Shown: positions 43,629 to 52,826 of the stretch, piece after piece | Numbering within the stretch: the stretch's first letter is position 1 | Layout of the letters: every line of letters begins with the position of its first letter | NCBI GenBank assembly: GCA_043749225.1 | Contig: JAYVEP010000219.1 | Location: 1 to 64,000, forward strand | DNA length: 64,000 bases | Source of the DNA: JANXUC01 sp043749225 | GTDB lineage: Bacteria > Acidobacteriota > Terriglobia > Terriglobales > Acidobacteriaceae | Direction: 5' to 3' | The notes under the pieces: model-generated | The model's database searches: none | Seen by the model: the letters and a program-made list of their open reading frames with translations, nothing else | What the model was told of the DNA's origin: nothing | Position numbers and translations under genes: made by a program

Positions 43629-44719
43629 CGTGTTTCCTTGCCCGCCGTCTTCTCTAAACGCACACGCTCTTCCAACTCCCAAACTTGCCGCGACAGTGTT
43701 TCAACTTTAGAGTGAGTCGGACGTGCGAGTTTTCTGAGATCAAGCAGTTTCGCAAACTTCTTCTTGTGCCGAGCAATGCGCTTCGAAGATTCCTGCAACT
43801 TCGTTGCGAATCGACTATTGCGCTCCGCTTGAATCGTCACCGCGTCGAATGCGCGGACGACCTGCTCTTCTTGCCGGCAAATGAGCAACAAGTCCACGCC
43901 TGCTTTCAGCGATTGGACAGACGCCTGTTCCATCGGTGCCGCAGTCTGCAGAGCGCCCATCTCCATATCATCGGTGACGATGAGCCCCGCGTAACCGAGT
44001 TGCGTTCGAAGAACGTCGGTCATCCATTTCCTGGACAAAGAAGCGGGTAGAGCATCTTTGCTCGCCGTGTAGATCGCGTGACACACCATAACAAAAGGAA
44101 GATCGCGGCGTAGCGCGCGATAGGGTTCGATATCTTCAGCGAGAAGCCGAGGAAGCGATTTCTCAACAACCGGCAAATCCTTGTGAGTATCGAGCGGGAC
44201 TTCGCCGAGACCCGGAAAATGTTTGCCACAACCGAGAACGCTAGCATCCGTCAGACCTTTAAGGAAAGCACGCGCGTAGGCCACGGTATCTGGTGGGTCG
44301 TCGGAAACAACACGCGAAGTCATGACGGGGAGCGCCGGAGGGAACGCGAGGTCGAGAGTAGGCGCGAAGTCGACGTTGAAGCCTACGGCCCTACAAATGG
44401 CGCCAATCGTTTTTCCATGCAGGCGAAAGAGTCCACGATCACCAGTAGCAAAAACGTCCGCTGCCGAGGGTGAGGGGCCAAACACATCGCGTAGGCGGTC
44501 GACGGTGCCGCCTTCCATATCCACGCAGGTGAAGAGCGGAGCCTGAACCCAGCGCTGGCACTCACGGAGAAGTTCCCAAGTTTGTTCCGCACTGAGAATA
44601 TTTCGTTTGAACAAGCACACGCCAGCGGGCTGGACTCGCGTCAGAAGCGCCTCAAGTGCGGGCGACATCGCCGTGCCTTCGAATCCGATGATGAAGTGAC
44701 TGCCAATGTCGGTTTTCAT
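43625..44719 (-). CDS. nagZ: beta-N-acetylhexosaminidase NagZ (GH3)
   Basis: 364 residues. Cleaves GlcNAc from anhydro-muropeptides in wall recycling. GH3 features: KHFPGLGEVPLDTHKDLP (near 163) with the family His, and the nucleophile Asp in IVTDDMEMGA (near 245). It starts 13 bases after mutS and is followed by anmK with overlap, an intact recycling pair. Confidence 0.92.
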   Translation of the reverse strand: MKTDIGSHFIIGFEGTAMSPALEALLTRVQPAGVCLFKRNILSAEQTWELLRECQRWVQAPLFTCVDMEGGTVDRLRDVFGPSPSAADVFATGDRGLFRLHGKTIGAICRAVGFNVDFAPTLDLAFPPALPVMTSRVVSDDPPDTVAYARAFLKGLTDASVLGCGKHFPGLGEVPLDTHKDLPVVEKSLPRLLAEDIEPYRALRRDLPFVMVCHAIYTASKDALPASLSRKWMTDVLRTQLGYAGLIVTDDMEMGALQTAAPMEQASVQSLKAGVDLLLICRQEEQVVRAFDAVTIQAERNSRFATKLQESSKRIARHKKKFAKLLDLRKLARPTHSKVETLSRQVWELEERVRLEKTAGKETR

Positions 44720-44732
44720 AATCTTGGGCCGA

Positions 44733-47405
44733 TTAGTCGATTTGCTTTTTCAACTCCGAAAGTAAATTCAATGCTTCTAGCGGCGTCAGTCGGTTCAAAT
44801 CCAAGTCTCGAAGCCTGTCCACAACATCGTTGGAGAGGGAAGTGAAAATCGTCAACTGACGGGGCACCGGAGGAGCATCGCCGCCTCCGAGTCTTCCGGT
44901 AGCTTCACGCTCGGCACTCTCGTGTTCGGCAAGAACCTCTCTGGCGCGCACAATCACCTCTGCCGGCAGTCCTGCGAGCTTTGCCACTTCAATGCCATAA
45001 CTCTGATCGGCGGCGCCGGGTTCCACCTTTCGCAAGAAGACGACATCGCCGCCCGTCTCCTTCACTGCTACGTGAAAATTCTTTACGCCGGAGAGCGTCT
45101 CCGCCAATTCCGTCAACTCAAAATAATGTGTCGCAAATAAGGTCTTGGCGCGAGTTCGCTGATGCAAGTATTCCACCGCAGCCCATGCGATGGCTAGGCC
45201 GTCGTAAGTGGAGGTGCCGCGTCCTACCTCGTCGAGAAGGATGAGAGACCGCGGCGTGGCGGTGTGCAGGATGGCGGCGGTCTCTGTCATCTCGACCATA
45301 AACGTGGAACGCCCGCGGGCAAGGTTGTCGCTGGCCCCAATACGCGTGAAGATTCGGTCAAGCAGGCTCAGTCGCATCGACTGCGCTGGAACAAACGAAC
45401 CCATTTGCGCCAGGATCGCCAGCAATGCTGTCTGTCGTAAGTAGGTGCTTTTGCCGCCCATGTTCGGACCGGTGAGAACGAGAATCGTATGCGTGGTTCG
45501 ATTCAAGAACAGGTCGTTGGGAACGAAACGGCCGCCGATGGAGGATTCTTGCTCAATCACGGGATGGCGGCCCTGCCGCACTTCCAGGTCGCCAGAGTCG
45601 TCAAAGTGCGGGCGCGTGTAGCCTCTCACAGCTGTGATATGGGCGAACGACACAAGCACATCGGTTTCGGCCAAGGCTCGCGCCGTTTGTCGGATTCGCT
45701 TGGCCTCGGCAGCTATTGCGGTGCGCAATTCCAGGAAGATCCGCCTCTCGCTTTCCAGGATTCGTTCTTGAGCATCCAGCACTTTCGATTCGTATTCTTT
45801 CAGCTCCGGAGTGGTAAAGCGCTCAGCGTTGACGAGGGTTTGCTTCCGTTCATAATCCGGCGGCGTCAGGTGTAAGTTGGACTTGGAAATCTCTATATAA
45901 AAGCCAAAAATATTGTTGAACTTGACCTTGAGCGAGCCGATCTTGGTGCGTTCGCGTTCTCGAGTTTCGATCTGAGCAATGTATTGGCGGCTGTTGTGGC
46001 GAAGATCGCGCAGCTCGTCCAGTTGCGGATCGAAACCCTGGCGTACTACTCCGCCATCAGTCAGCGCAATCGGTGGCTCATCGGAAAGTGTCGCTTGAAT
46101 CTTCTGGCGCAGGTCAACAAGTTCGTCGATGTCTGTGTGCAGGCTGACGAGGCGAAGTGCTTTCAATCTCGACAGGCTCGCACGAACGGCTGGCAGGTGT
46201 GCTAGCGAAGCCGCTAAGTGGAGAAGATCGCTTGGGTTCGCCGTCTCCAAGGTGACCTTGCTCAACAGGCGTTCCAAATCTACGATTCTGTTCAGCGTGC
46301 TGCGCAAGTCTTCCCGGGTCACGGTATCACTTACAAATGCTTCGACTGCATCAAGGCGCTGTAGTATTTCGCTGCCGTCGATCGAAGGTCGCAACATCCA
46401 AGAGCGCAGAAGCCGCTTGCCCATCGGCGTTGAGGTCGCATCGAGCGAGCGGAAAAGTGTGATCCCGTCATCCGTGCCGCTAAATAGGGGTTCGACGAGT
46501 TCCAGATTTCGCACGGTTACGCTATCGAGAATCAGACAATCCTGACGCTCGAAGAAGCTAATCTTGTCCATATGGTCGAGGGTGCCGCGCTGGGTTGAGC
46601 GCACATAGTGCAAAATTGCACCCGCCGCAGAGCACGCGGCAGGCCGATCCGCCAAGCCAAAGCCTTCGAGCGACAAGACGCCGAAGTGACTTTCCAATAA
46701 AGGAATGGCGTGATCTGGAGTGAAGACCCAATCGTCCAGTGGCGTATCGGCCCACGCGGGACGGTCGAATTCACCAAACTTCGCTTGGGAAGACTGCGCA
46801 GAAGAGGGAAGTGGACCAGATTTCAGAACAGAGGAGGCCGTCTCGGTCCGCCCAAACAATTCCGTAGACGCCGCAAACAACAACTCCTTAGGCCGCAGCT
46901 GCTGCAACTCTTCCCAGGCGCGCCGAGAGGCATCTTCCCCGCGAAACTCGGTGGCGCGAAATTCTCCAGTTGAAAGATCGAGCGCGGAAAATCCAACCGT
47001 TCCTTGCACCTCCGCCACGGCTGCCAGGAAGTTGTTTTCCTCCGCCGAGCCCGCTAACTCCGCTGCCGTTCCCGGCGTGATCACGCGAGTAACTTCTCGC
47101 CGCACCAGTTTCTTGGCGGCTTGCGGTTCTTCCATCTGTTCGCAGAGAGCGACTTTAAATCCTTTGCGAATGAGCTTGGCAATGTAGCCCTCCGCTGCAT
47201 GGAAGGGCACGCCGCACATGGGGATGGCAACGCCTTTCTCTTTATTGCGAGAGGTCAGCGTGATCTGGAGTTCCTTCGCCGCGACGATGGCGTCGTCGTA
47301 AAACATTTCATAAAAATCGCCGAGGCGAAAGAAAAGGAGAGCGGTGGGGTGCTCCTTTTTTACAGCGGCATATTGCCGCATCAGCGGCGTGGAAGGCTCA
47401 TTCAT
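44733..47405 (-). CDS. mutS: DNA mismatch repair protein MutS
   Basis: 890 residues. Mismatch-binding N-terminus with the FFRLGDFYEMF motif (Phe-x-Glu), connector and core domains, Walker A GPNMGGKSTYLRQ near residue 640, then LDEVGRGTSTYDG and ATHYFELTEL. First gene of a minus-strand run that goes on into nagZ, anmK and the binding protein, with very short gaps. Confidence 0.95.
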   Translation of the reverse strand: MNEPSTPLMRQYAAVKKEHPTALLFFRLGDFYEMFYDDAIVAAKELQITLTSRNKEKGVAIPMCGVPFHAAEGYIAKLIRKGFKVALCEQMEEPQAAKKLVRREVTRVITPGTAAELAGSAEENNFLAAVAEVQGTVGFSALDLSTGEFRATEFRGEDASRRAWEELQQLRPKELLFAASTELFGRTETASSVLKSGPLPSSAQSSQAKFGEFDRPAWADTPLDDWVFTPDHAIPLLESHFGVLSLEGFGLADRPAACSAAGAILHYVRSTQRGTLDHMDKISFFERQDCLILDSVTVRNLELVEPLFSGTDDGITLFRSLDATSTPMGKRLLRSWMLRPSIDGSEILQRLDAVEAFVSDTVTREDLRSTLNRIVDLERLLSKVTLETANPSDLLHLAASLAHLPAVRASLSRLKALRLVSLHTDIDELVDLRQKIQATLSDEPPIALTDGGVVRQGFDPQLDELRDLRHNSRQYIAQIETRERERTKIGSLKVKFNNIFGFYIEISKSNLHLTPPDYERKQTLVNAERFTTPELKEYESKVLDAQERILESERRIFLELRTAIAAEAKRIRQTARALAETDVLVSFAHITAVRGYTRPHFDDSGDLEVRQGRHPVIEQESSIGGRFVPNDLFLNRTTHTILVLTGPNMGGKSTYLRQTALLAILAQMGSFVPAQSMRLSLLDRIFTRIGASDNLARGRSTFMVEMTETAAILHTATPRSLILLDEVGRGTSTYDGLAIAWAAVEYLHQRTRAKTLFATHYFELTELAETLSGVKNFHVAVKETGGDVVFLRKVEPGAADQSYGIEVAKLAGLPAEVIVRAREVLAEHESAEREATGRLGGGDAPPVPRQLTIFTSLSNDVVDRLRDLDLNRLTPLEALNLLSELKKQID

Positions 47406-47485
47406 TGCAGAACGCGGATTATATCAGCCATTGGTGTTATCCCAGGCGGTTGACTCCTTTGCCTGCAAGATGTTTTTCTAGACAA

Positions 47486-48478
47486 ATGGAATTGCGGAAA
47501 GATCCTCTCACTCGATCCTGGGTTATTACCGGTGACGATGTCCCTGACATGGGGCCGCGTATAGAGCCGTTTTGTCGCTTCTGCCCGGATGCACCTGCTT
47601 CGACGCAGATTGTTTCGTCGCTGCCGGGGCTGGATGGTGCTCCGTTTTCTGCGCGGTCTTTTGTGCATCCGCATCCTCTCTACCGAATCGAAGGCGAGCC
47701 TACGCGCCGCGGCGACGGCATCTATGACCGCATGTCTCCTACGGGCGCACATGAAGTCCTGGTAGAGAATCCTCGCCACGACGGCCATATTTGGAATGTC
47801 AAAGATGTTGAGGTGGAGCGCTTCCTGATTCTAACCGGACAGCGGATACAGGACTTGAAGGGCGACCAGCGTTTTAAGTACACTAGTGTCTTCAAGAACC
47901 ACGGTATTGGCGCTTCGCAGGAATTCGAACATCCGCATTCGCAATTGACGGCAACAACTTTTGTTCCGCGACGCGTGTTGTATGAATTGCGCGCTGGGCG
48001 TGAATATTTCGCCTCAAAAGAACGCTGTGTTTTCTGCGACATCCTTGCGCAGGAGTTGCGCCAGAAGCAGCGGATGGTCGAAATTCGGGGTGACTACGTG
48101 GCACTCTGTCCCTATGCGCCTCGTGTACCGTATGAAACGTGGATCCTTCCTCGCGTACACGACGCCGCGTTCGAGCGGGCAGCTCTTTCGCGGACTTCGG
48201 GCATGCTTGATTTGGCAGCGTTGCTCAAACGAACGCTCCGTCGTATCCGCACAATTAGCGACCAGTTTCACCTGGTCCTCCACACCGCTCCGAACACTCT
48301 GCATACGTCGGGCACGCTAGGTTATTGGAAGACGATCGACGACGACTACCACTGGCACATCGAGATTCTGCCGGTCATCAAGTCCACGGCCAAGTCGTAC
48401 ACCTTCAAGGAAGTGTACTTCTCCCCGGTGAGCTCGGAAACCGCAGCGCAACAGTTGCGGGAAGCGATGGCGGACTGA
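47486..48478 (+). CDS. galT: galactose-1-phosphate uridylyltransferase family protein
   Basis: 330 residues from the ATG at 47486 (MELRKDPLTRSWVI); upstream codons to 47405 look non-coding. GalT features include RLDPLTGRW-like start, HEVLVENPRH, and the nucleotidyl-histidine loop HPHSQLTATTFVP. Zinc residues FCRFCPDAP and CVFCDIL are visible. Uridylyl transfer to galactose-1-P is plausible, but some family members use other nucleotides (ADP-glucose type), so the substrate is not certain. Confidence 0.78.
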   Translation: MELRKDPLTRSWVITGDDVPDMGPRIEPFCRFCPDAPASTQIVSSLPGLDGAPFSARSFVHPHPLYRIEGEPTRRGDGIYDRMSPTGAHEVLVENPRHDGHIWNVKDVEVERFLILTGQRIQDLKGDQRFKYTSVFKNHGIGASQEFEHPHSQLTATTFVPRRVLYELRAGREYFASKERCVFCDILAQELRQKQRMVEIRGDYVALCPYAPRVPYETWILPRVHDAAFERAALSRTSGMLDLAALLKRTLRRIRTISDQFHLVLHTAPNTLHTSGTLGYWKTIDDDYHWHIEILPVIKSTAKSYTFKEVYFSPVSSETAAQQLREAMAD

Positions 48479-48499
48479 AAGTAGAACCTTTTGTGCAAT

Positions 48500-48568
48500 T
48501 GTGACTTCCGTCACCTGCCCCTGTGATTGTGTGAGTTCCTTCGACCCAGCATCAATTGAGACTATAAT
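48500..48568 (+). promoter_or_regulatory. promoter region of the hem operon with CRP/FNR-type site
   Basis: TGTGACTTCCGTCACC at 48500-48515 fits TGTGA-N6-TCACA in nine of ten positions. A perfect TATAAT lies at 48563-48568, with a moderate -35 (TCGACC, spacing 16). The start of hemX is 61 bases after the -10 box. The site is about 67 bases upstream of the expected transcription start. Confidence 0.5.
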
Positions 48569-48628
48569 TTCCAAGCAGGTAGCCGCGGTTCCAGCTGGCC
48601 TTCGGACCTGCGAAACTGACACCCAAAT

Positions 48629-49444
48629 ATGCCAGTTCTCTGGTTACGAGTCGCGGTTCTCTTCTATGCAGTTGGACTAATGTACGCTCTGGTCGCAGTC
48701 TCTCGCGGCCATGAACTGTTGCGCAAAATCGCCTTACCCGCCATGAGCCTTGGCATGGTTTTTCAATTCGTCGCGCTGGCGGAAGAGGGCTTGCTCAGCA
48801 ACCAGTTGCTCACTGCCTCCATCCACAACTCCGAGTCCCTCCTGGCATTCGTCGTCATGGTTGCATTCATGCTGGTGTACGCGTTCTATCGCACTGTCTC
48901 TCCGGGAATCGTGGCTTTTCCCATCGTATTTCTTTTGACGTTTGTGTCCGCTCTCGGGCAGCAACCGTTCCTGGGAACTTCCGACGGCCTGCGTACGGGA
49001 TGGCTCTTGGCTCATATTGGGCTCATCTTCACCGGCTACGCTGCGTTATTCCTCAGCTTTGGAGCCAGCCTGCTTTACCTGTTGCAGGAACGCGCACTGA
49101 AGTCGAAGAACGGCGTCAGGATTCTGACGAACCTTCCGTCGCTGGGCACGATTGACGAAATCGGGTATCGATCGCTGCTTTTGGGTTTCCCCTTTATGAC
49201 CCTCGGCCTGATCGCCGGCTCCGTTGTCGCCCAGTCTAAATTCGGCCCTACGTATTTTCTGGATTCCAAAGTCCTGCTATCGCTGCTGATGTGGGCCGTG
49301 TACTTAATCATGCTCTACACGCGCTGGAGCGCGGGCTGGCGCGGTCGCCGAGCTGCCTACCTTGCGACAGCGGCCTTCGTGGTTGCAATTTTTGCTTGGG
49401 CCGCCAATTTCTTTAGTGGGATGCACAGGTTCGTACAATCATGA
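48629..49444 (+). CDS. hemX: HemX/CcsA-like membrane protein
   Basis: 271 residues with about eight membrane helices and the CcsA/ResC-like core (HIGLIFTGYAALFLSFGASLLYLLQER). The tryptophan-rich haem site of true CcsA is not obvious. Next to hemA and overlapping it by four bases, so I call it HemX, which limits HemA levels in Bacillus; a role in cytochrome c assembly is the alternative. Confidence 0.8.
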   Translation: MPVLWLRVAVLFYAVGLMYALVAVSRGHELLRKIALPAMSLGMVFQFVALAEEGLLSNQLLTASIHNSESLLAFVVMVAFMLVYAFYRTVSPGIVAFPIVFLLTFVSALGQQPFLGTSDGLRTGWLLAHIGLIFTGYAALFLSFGASLLYLLQERALKSKNGVRILTNLPSLGTIDEIGYRSLLLGFPFMTLGLIAGSVVAQSKFGPTYFLDSKVLLSLLMWAVYLIMLYTRWSAGWRGRRAAYLATAAFVVAIFAWAANFFSGMHRFVQS

Positions 49445-50751
49445 ATCTGCACCTCATGGGGATTAACCACAAAAGCGCTCCGGTCGAAGTCCGGGAGCGA
49501 CTGGCGATCCCCGAAGCGCGTTTGCCCGATGCTTGCCAGCGCTTGGCGCGACATCCAGGAATCCAAGAGGGCCTGATTATCTCCACTTGCAATCGCGTTG
49601 AATTGTTGGCTGCAACGCCAGGCACAACGGCCGATCTGCGCGGCTTCGTCAGCGACTATTTTCATGTGGACGTGTCGGATTTCGAGCCGCACCTCTATGA
49701 ATTTCGCGAGCGCGCTGCGATCCGACATTTGTTTCGCGTTGCTTGCAGCCTGGACTCCATGGTCGTTGGCGAACCGCAAATTCTCGGTCAAGTGAAGGAA
49801 GCCTACGCCGTTGCCCGTGGCGTTGGCGCGGTGCAGGGGAATCTTGACCCGCTGCTTGCACGCGCTTTTGCTGTCGCTAAGAAAGTCCGCACGGAAACAG
49901 CCGTAGGGAGTTCGTCGGTTTCCATTGCCTCGGTCGCCGTCGAGCTGGCGAAAAAGATTTTCGGCTCGCTGCGTGGCAAAAGCGTCTACCTGATCGGCGC
50001 CGGTAAAATGACCGAACTTGCCGCGCGCCACCTGATTGCTCACGGAGCGGCAACAATTTTTGTTGCCAATCGCACCTACGACCGCGCCGTGCAAATTGCG
50101 CAAAAATTCAACGGCAAGGCGATACGTTTCGAGGAACTTTACGATACCGTTGATCGCGCCGATATCATCATCAGTTCCACCGGCGCGCCGCACGCGATCT
50201 TCCGTCGCGAGCATGGCGAAAAGTTTTTGGCGAAGCGCAAGAACCGTCCCATGTTCTTCATCGACATTGCCGTTCCTCGGGACGTCGATCCGGAACTCAA
50301 CAAGCTCGACGGTATTTTCGTCTACGACATTGACGATCTCCAGCAAGCTGTAGCCGAGCACGTCGCCGATCGCCGCAAAGAAGCGGAACACGCTGAACGC
50401 ATCGTCGAAGTTGAAGTGGATCGCTACCTGCAGCGCCTGCAAACGCTGGATGTTGTACCGATGATTGTCAGTCTGCAGGACCAGTTTGAGACTATCCGCC
50501 AAGCTGAGATAGATCGTGTGCGCGGACGACTCGGTAAACTTTCTCCGGATCAGGAGCAAGCGCTCGAGGCTCTGACCAACGGCATTGTGAACAAAATTCT
50601 CCACATGCCTATCAGCTCTCTGAAGACTGCGGCGCGCGATCCGCAATCGACAACGATGGTTGAACTTGTGCGCAAGATGTTCAAGCTGCGTGACGAGGCG
50701 GACGCCAATAACAAGCCTGAATCCGACGCGCTGTCGGGAGATCAGAACTAA
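49441..50751 (+). CDS. hemA: glutamyl-tRNA reductase
   Basis: 436 residues. First committed step of haem synthesis by the C5 route. GINHKSAPVEVRE, the catalytic Cys in STCNRVEL (about 50), GEPQILGQVKEAY and NADPH-binding IGAGKMTELAARHL are complete. The C-terminal dimerisation domain ends in a short charged tail. It overlaps hemX (ATGA) and hemC (one base). Confidence 0.96.
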   Translation: MNLHLMGINHKSAPVEVRERLAIPEARLPDACQRLARHPGIQEGLIISTCNRVELLAATPGTTADLRGFVSDYFHVDVSDFEPHLYEFRERAAIRHLFRVACSLDSMVVGEPQILGQVKEAYAVARGVGAVQGNLDPLLARAFAVAKKVRTETAVGSSSVSIASVAVELAKKIFGSLRGKSVYLIGAGKMTELAARHLIAHGAATIFVANRTYDRAVQIAQKFNGKAIRFEELYDTVDRADIIISSTGAPHAIFRREHGEKFLAKRKNRPMFFIDIAVPRDVDPELNKLDGIFVYDIDDLQQAVAEHVADRRKEAEHAERIVEVEVDRYLQRLQTLDVVPMIVSLQDQFETIRQAEIDRVRGRLGKLSPDQEQALEALTNGIVNKILHMPISSLKTAARDPQSTTMVELVRKMFKLRDEADANNKPESDALSGDQN

Positions 50752-51677
50752 TGGCGCATCTCCGCATCGGCTCTCGTGGGTCGCAGCTTGCGCTTTGGCA
50801 ATCGAACCACATTGCGTCCCTTCTGCGCGACCGGGGACATTCCGTCGACATTGAAATCATCCACACCACGGGCGACAAGATCACCGACGTGGCTCTCGCT
50901 AAAGTCGGCACCAAGGGAATGTTTACGAAAGAGATTGAGGAAGCGCTGGCCGCAAATCAGGTCGACCTCGCGGTGCATTCCTTGAAAGATCTGCCGACAG
51001 AACTGCCGCCGGGGTTCGAAGTTGCTGCCATCCCGGAACGCCAGAGCGCACTCGATGCGTTTTTGTCGCTTGACTTTTCCAACATTGAAAGCTTGCCGCA
51101 AGGCGCGCGAGTTGGCACCAGCAGTTTGCGGCGTCAAGCGCAGATCAAGGCGCTCCGACCAGATCTAGATATCCATCCTTTGCGCGGAAACGTCGATACT
51201 CGCCTCCGCAAGCTGGAAGAAGGCCAGTATGCGGCAATTATTCTGGCCGCCGCTGGATTGAATCGCCTTGGCTTGACTCAGCACGTGAAGCTGGTGATCC
51301 CCGCTACGACGATGTGTCCGGCTGCGGGGCAGGGAGCTCTCGCTATTGAGATTCGCGAAGGCGATGCCGCGATGCGTGAACACTTAGCGTTTCTTGACGA
51401 TGTGAGCGCGCGAGCAACTGTTACCTGCGAACGCGCGCTGCTGAACGCGATGGGCGGCGGCTGTCAGGTCCCGATTGGTGCGCTGGCGGCGCTTCATCAA
51501 GGCAGTCTCTCGCTCGAAGCCATTGTCGCGAGTCCCGACGGCACGAAAGTTTTGCGCGAATGCGGCAAGGGTGATGACGCGATAGCCTTGGGTGCGGCAG
51601 TGGGCAAACGGCTTCTTGAACGCGGTGGGAAGGCGATTCTCGAGTCGGTGTACAGCCAAGGCCTCGCGACATCATGA
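50751..51677 (+). CDS. hemC: hydroxymethylbilane synthase
   Basis: 308 residues. Polymerises four porphobilinogens. Typical motifs: RIGSRGSQLALWQS, HTTGDKI, GMFTKEIEEAL, AVHSLKDLPTELP, GTSSLRRQAQ, and the dipyrromethane-binding Cys in MGGGCQVPIGA near residue 242. Start overlaps the hemA stop by one base. Confidence 0.97.
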   Translation: MAHLRIGSRGSQLALWQSNHIASLLRDRGHSVDIEIIHTTGDKITDVALAKVGTKGMFTKEIEEALAANQVDLAVHSLKDLPTELPPGFEVAAIPERQSALDAFLSLDFSNIESLPQGARVGTSSLRRQAQIKALRPDLDIHPLRGNVDTRLRKLEEGQYAAIILAAAGLNRLGLTQHVKLVIPATTMCPAAGQGALAIEIREGDAAMREHLAFLDDVSARATVTCERALLNAMGGGCQVPIGALAALHQGSLSLEAIVASPDGTKVLRECGKGDDAIALGAAVGKRLLERGGKAILESVYSQGLATS

Positions 51678-51697
51678 AGCGCCAAAGACTATGTAGG

Positions 51698-51714
51698 GCG
51701 GACACTCTGTCCGC
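51698..51714. repeat. GCGGACA palindromic unit
   Basis: Arms GCGGACA / TGTCCGC around three bases, between hemC and hemD in the haem operon. It may be a mobile palindromic unit inserted in the operon. Confidence 0.65.
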
Positions 51715-51732
51715 GGCCGTTGGTGTAAAACT

Positions 51733-52551
51733 ATGAGCAAACCACAGACGGTATCCAACTTCGCCCCGCTCACTGGTCAGCGTATTCTCGTGGGTCGCGC
51801 TAAACGTCAAGCCAGCGCTCTCTCCAGCCGCCTGCAAGCGCTGGGCGCGAAGGTTTTGGAGATTCCTTTCATTGAAATTCGAAGGCCCCGTTCCTACCGT
51901 CCGCTCGATGAGGCATTGCAAAACATCAACAACTACGACTGGCTGATTCTTACCAGCGTGAACGGCGTGGAAGCCTTGCGGGAACGGCTGCGAACACTGC
52001 GGCTCACCAATTCGAAACTGAAGCACCTGAAGATCGCTGCCATCGGTCCGGCAACGAAATCCGCGTTGGAAGACGTTGGGCTGAAAGTTCACGTTGTTCC
52101 AAAAGAGTATGTTGCGGAATCGGTCGTGAAAAGCCTGCGCACGAAGGTGAAAGGGAAGCGAGTCCTGCTAGCCCGCGCGCGGATCGCCCGCGACGTCATC
52201 CCCCGCGAACTGCGAAACCTTGGCGCGAAGGTTGATGTTGTCGAAGCGTACGAGACTGTAGTTCCAAAGAGCTCGCAAGTGGGACTTCGGAAAGCTCTCG
52301 ACGATCCTAAGCGAAGACCGACCATCGCTACGTTTACAAGCTCGTCCATGGCTCGCAATTTCGTTGCGCTAGCAGGGAAGAGAAACGCGCAAACCGCTGT
52401 CCGGCGCGGACTTCAGTTGGCATCGATCGGCCCAGTCACTTCAGCGACATTGCGCGAGCTCAATCTGCCAGTTGCCGTCGAAGCCAAGGAATTCACGATT
52501 CCCGGACTCGTGAGCGCCATCGAAAGAATGATCGCGAGCGACCGGCTATAG
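51733..52551 (+). CDS. hemD: uroporphyrinogen-III synthase
   Basis: 272 residues. Despite weak family conservation it has ILVGRAKRQASALSSRL, LTSVNGVEAL, IGPATKSALEDVGL, FTSSSMARNFVAL and SIGPVTSATLRELNL, the two-domain pattern of HemD. It closes the ring made by HemC. 55 bases separate it from hemC and hold a palindromic unit. Confidence 0.9.
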   Translation: MSKPQTVSNFAPLTGQRILVGRAKRQASALSSRLQALGAKVLEIPFIEIRRPRSYRPLDEALQNINNYDWLILTSVNGVEALRERLRTLRLTNSKLKHLKIAAIGPATKSALEDVGLKVHVVPKEYVAESVVKSLRTKVKGKRVLLARARIARDVIPRELRNLGAKVDVVEAYETVVPKSSQVGLRKALDDPKRRPTIATFTSSSMARNFVALAGKRNAQTAVRRGLQLASIGPVTSATLRELNLPVAVEAKEFTIPGLVSAIERMIASDRL

Positions 52552-52600
52552 CAGATCCAGCAGGGCCGAGGCCCTTCGGAATGACAATATTCAACATTAG

Positions 52601-52740
52601 GAGGTTGTTGAAAAACTCTTAAAGTTTGTCATTCCGAACGGCTTCATCGTGAGGAATCTGCTGTTTTGCTGGGTTTCCAACAGTTCGAAATTCCGAAACC
52701 CGCACTGAAATGCCGACGGAAATACTTTTTCAACAACCTC
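52601..52740. mobile_element. MITE-like element
   Basis: 140 bp bounded by perfect 15-bp inverted repeats GAGGTTGTTGAAAAA / TTTTTCAACAACCTC. The four bases TTAG occur on both outer sides (52597-52600 and 52741-52744), as expected for a target duplication. No ORF inside. The interior includes a segment like the GTCATTCCGA..GAGGAATCTGC repeat. The parental transposase is not in the window; four-base YTAR duplications are known for IS5- and IS701-type elements. Confidence 0.75.
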
Positions 52741-52826
52741 TTAGGAAAGTCAGCGCGTTTATTTTCGTATTGCTAGGGATGTTCCAACCCCGCTGCGAAC
52801 CTCGGTGTCCTCTGTGGTCCAAGGTT

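Noticed and set aside
49357..50646. 429-codon ORF antisense to hemA
   Set aside because: Entirely covers hemA, which is certain; no recognisable motif or ribosome site.
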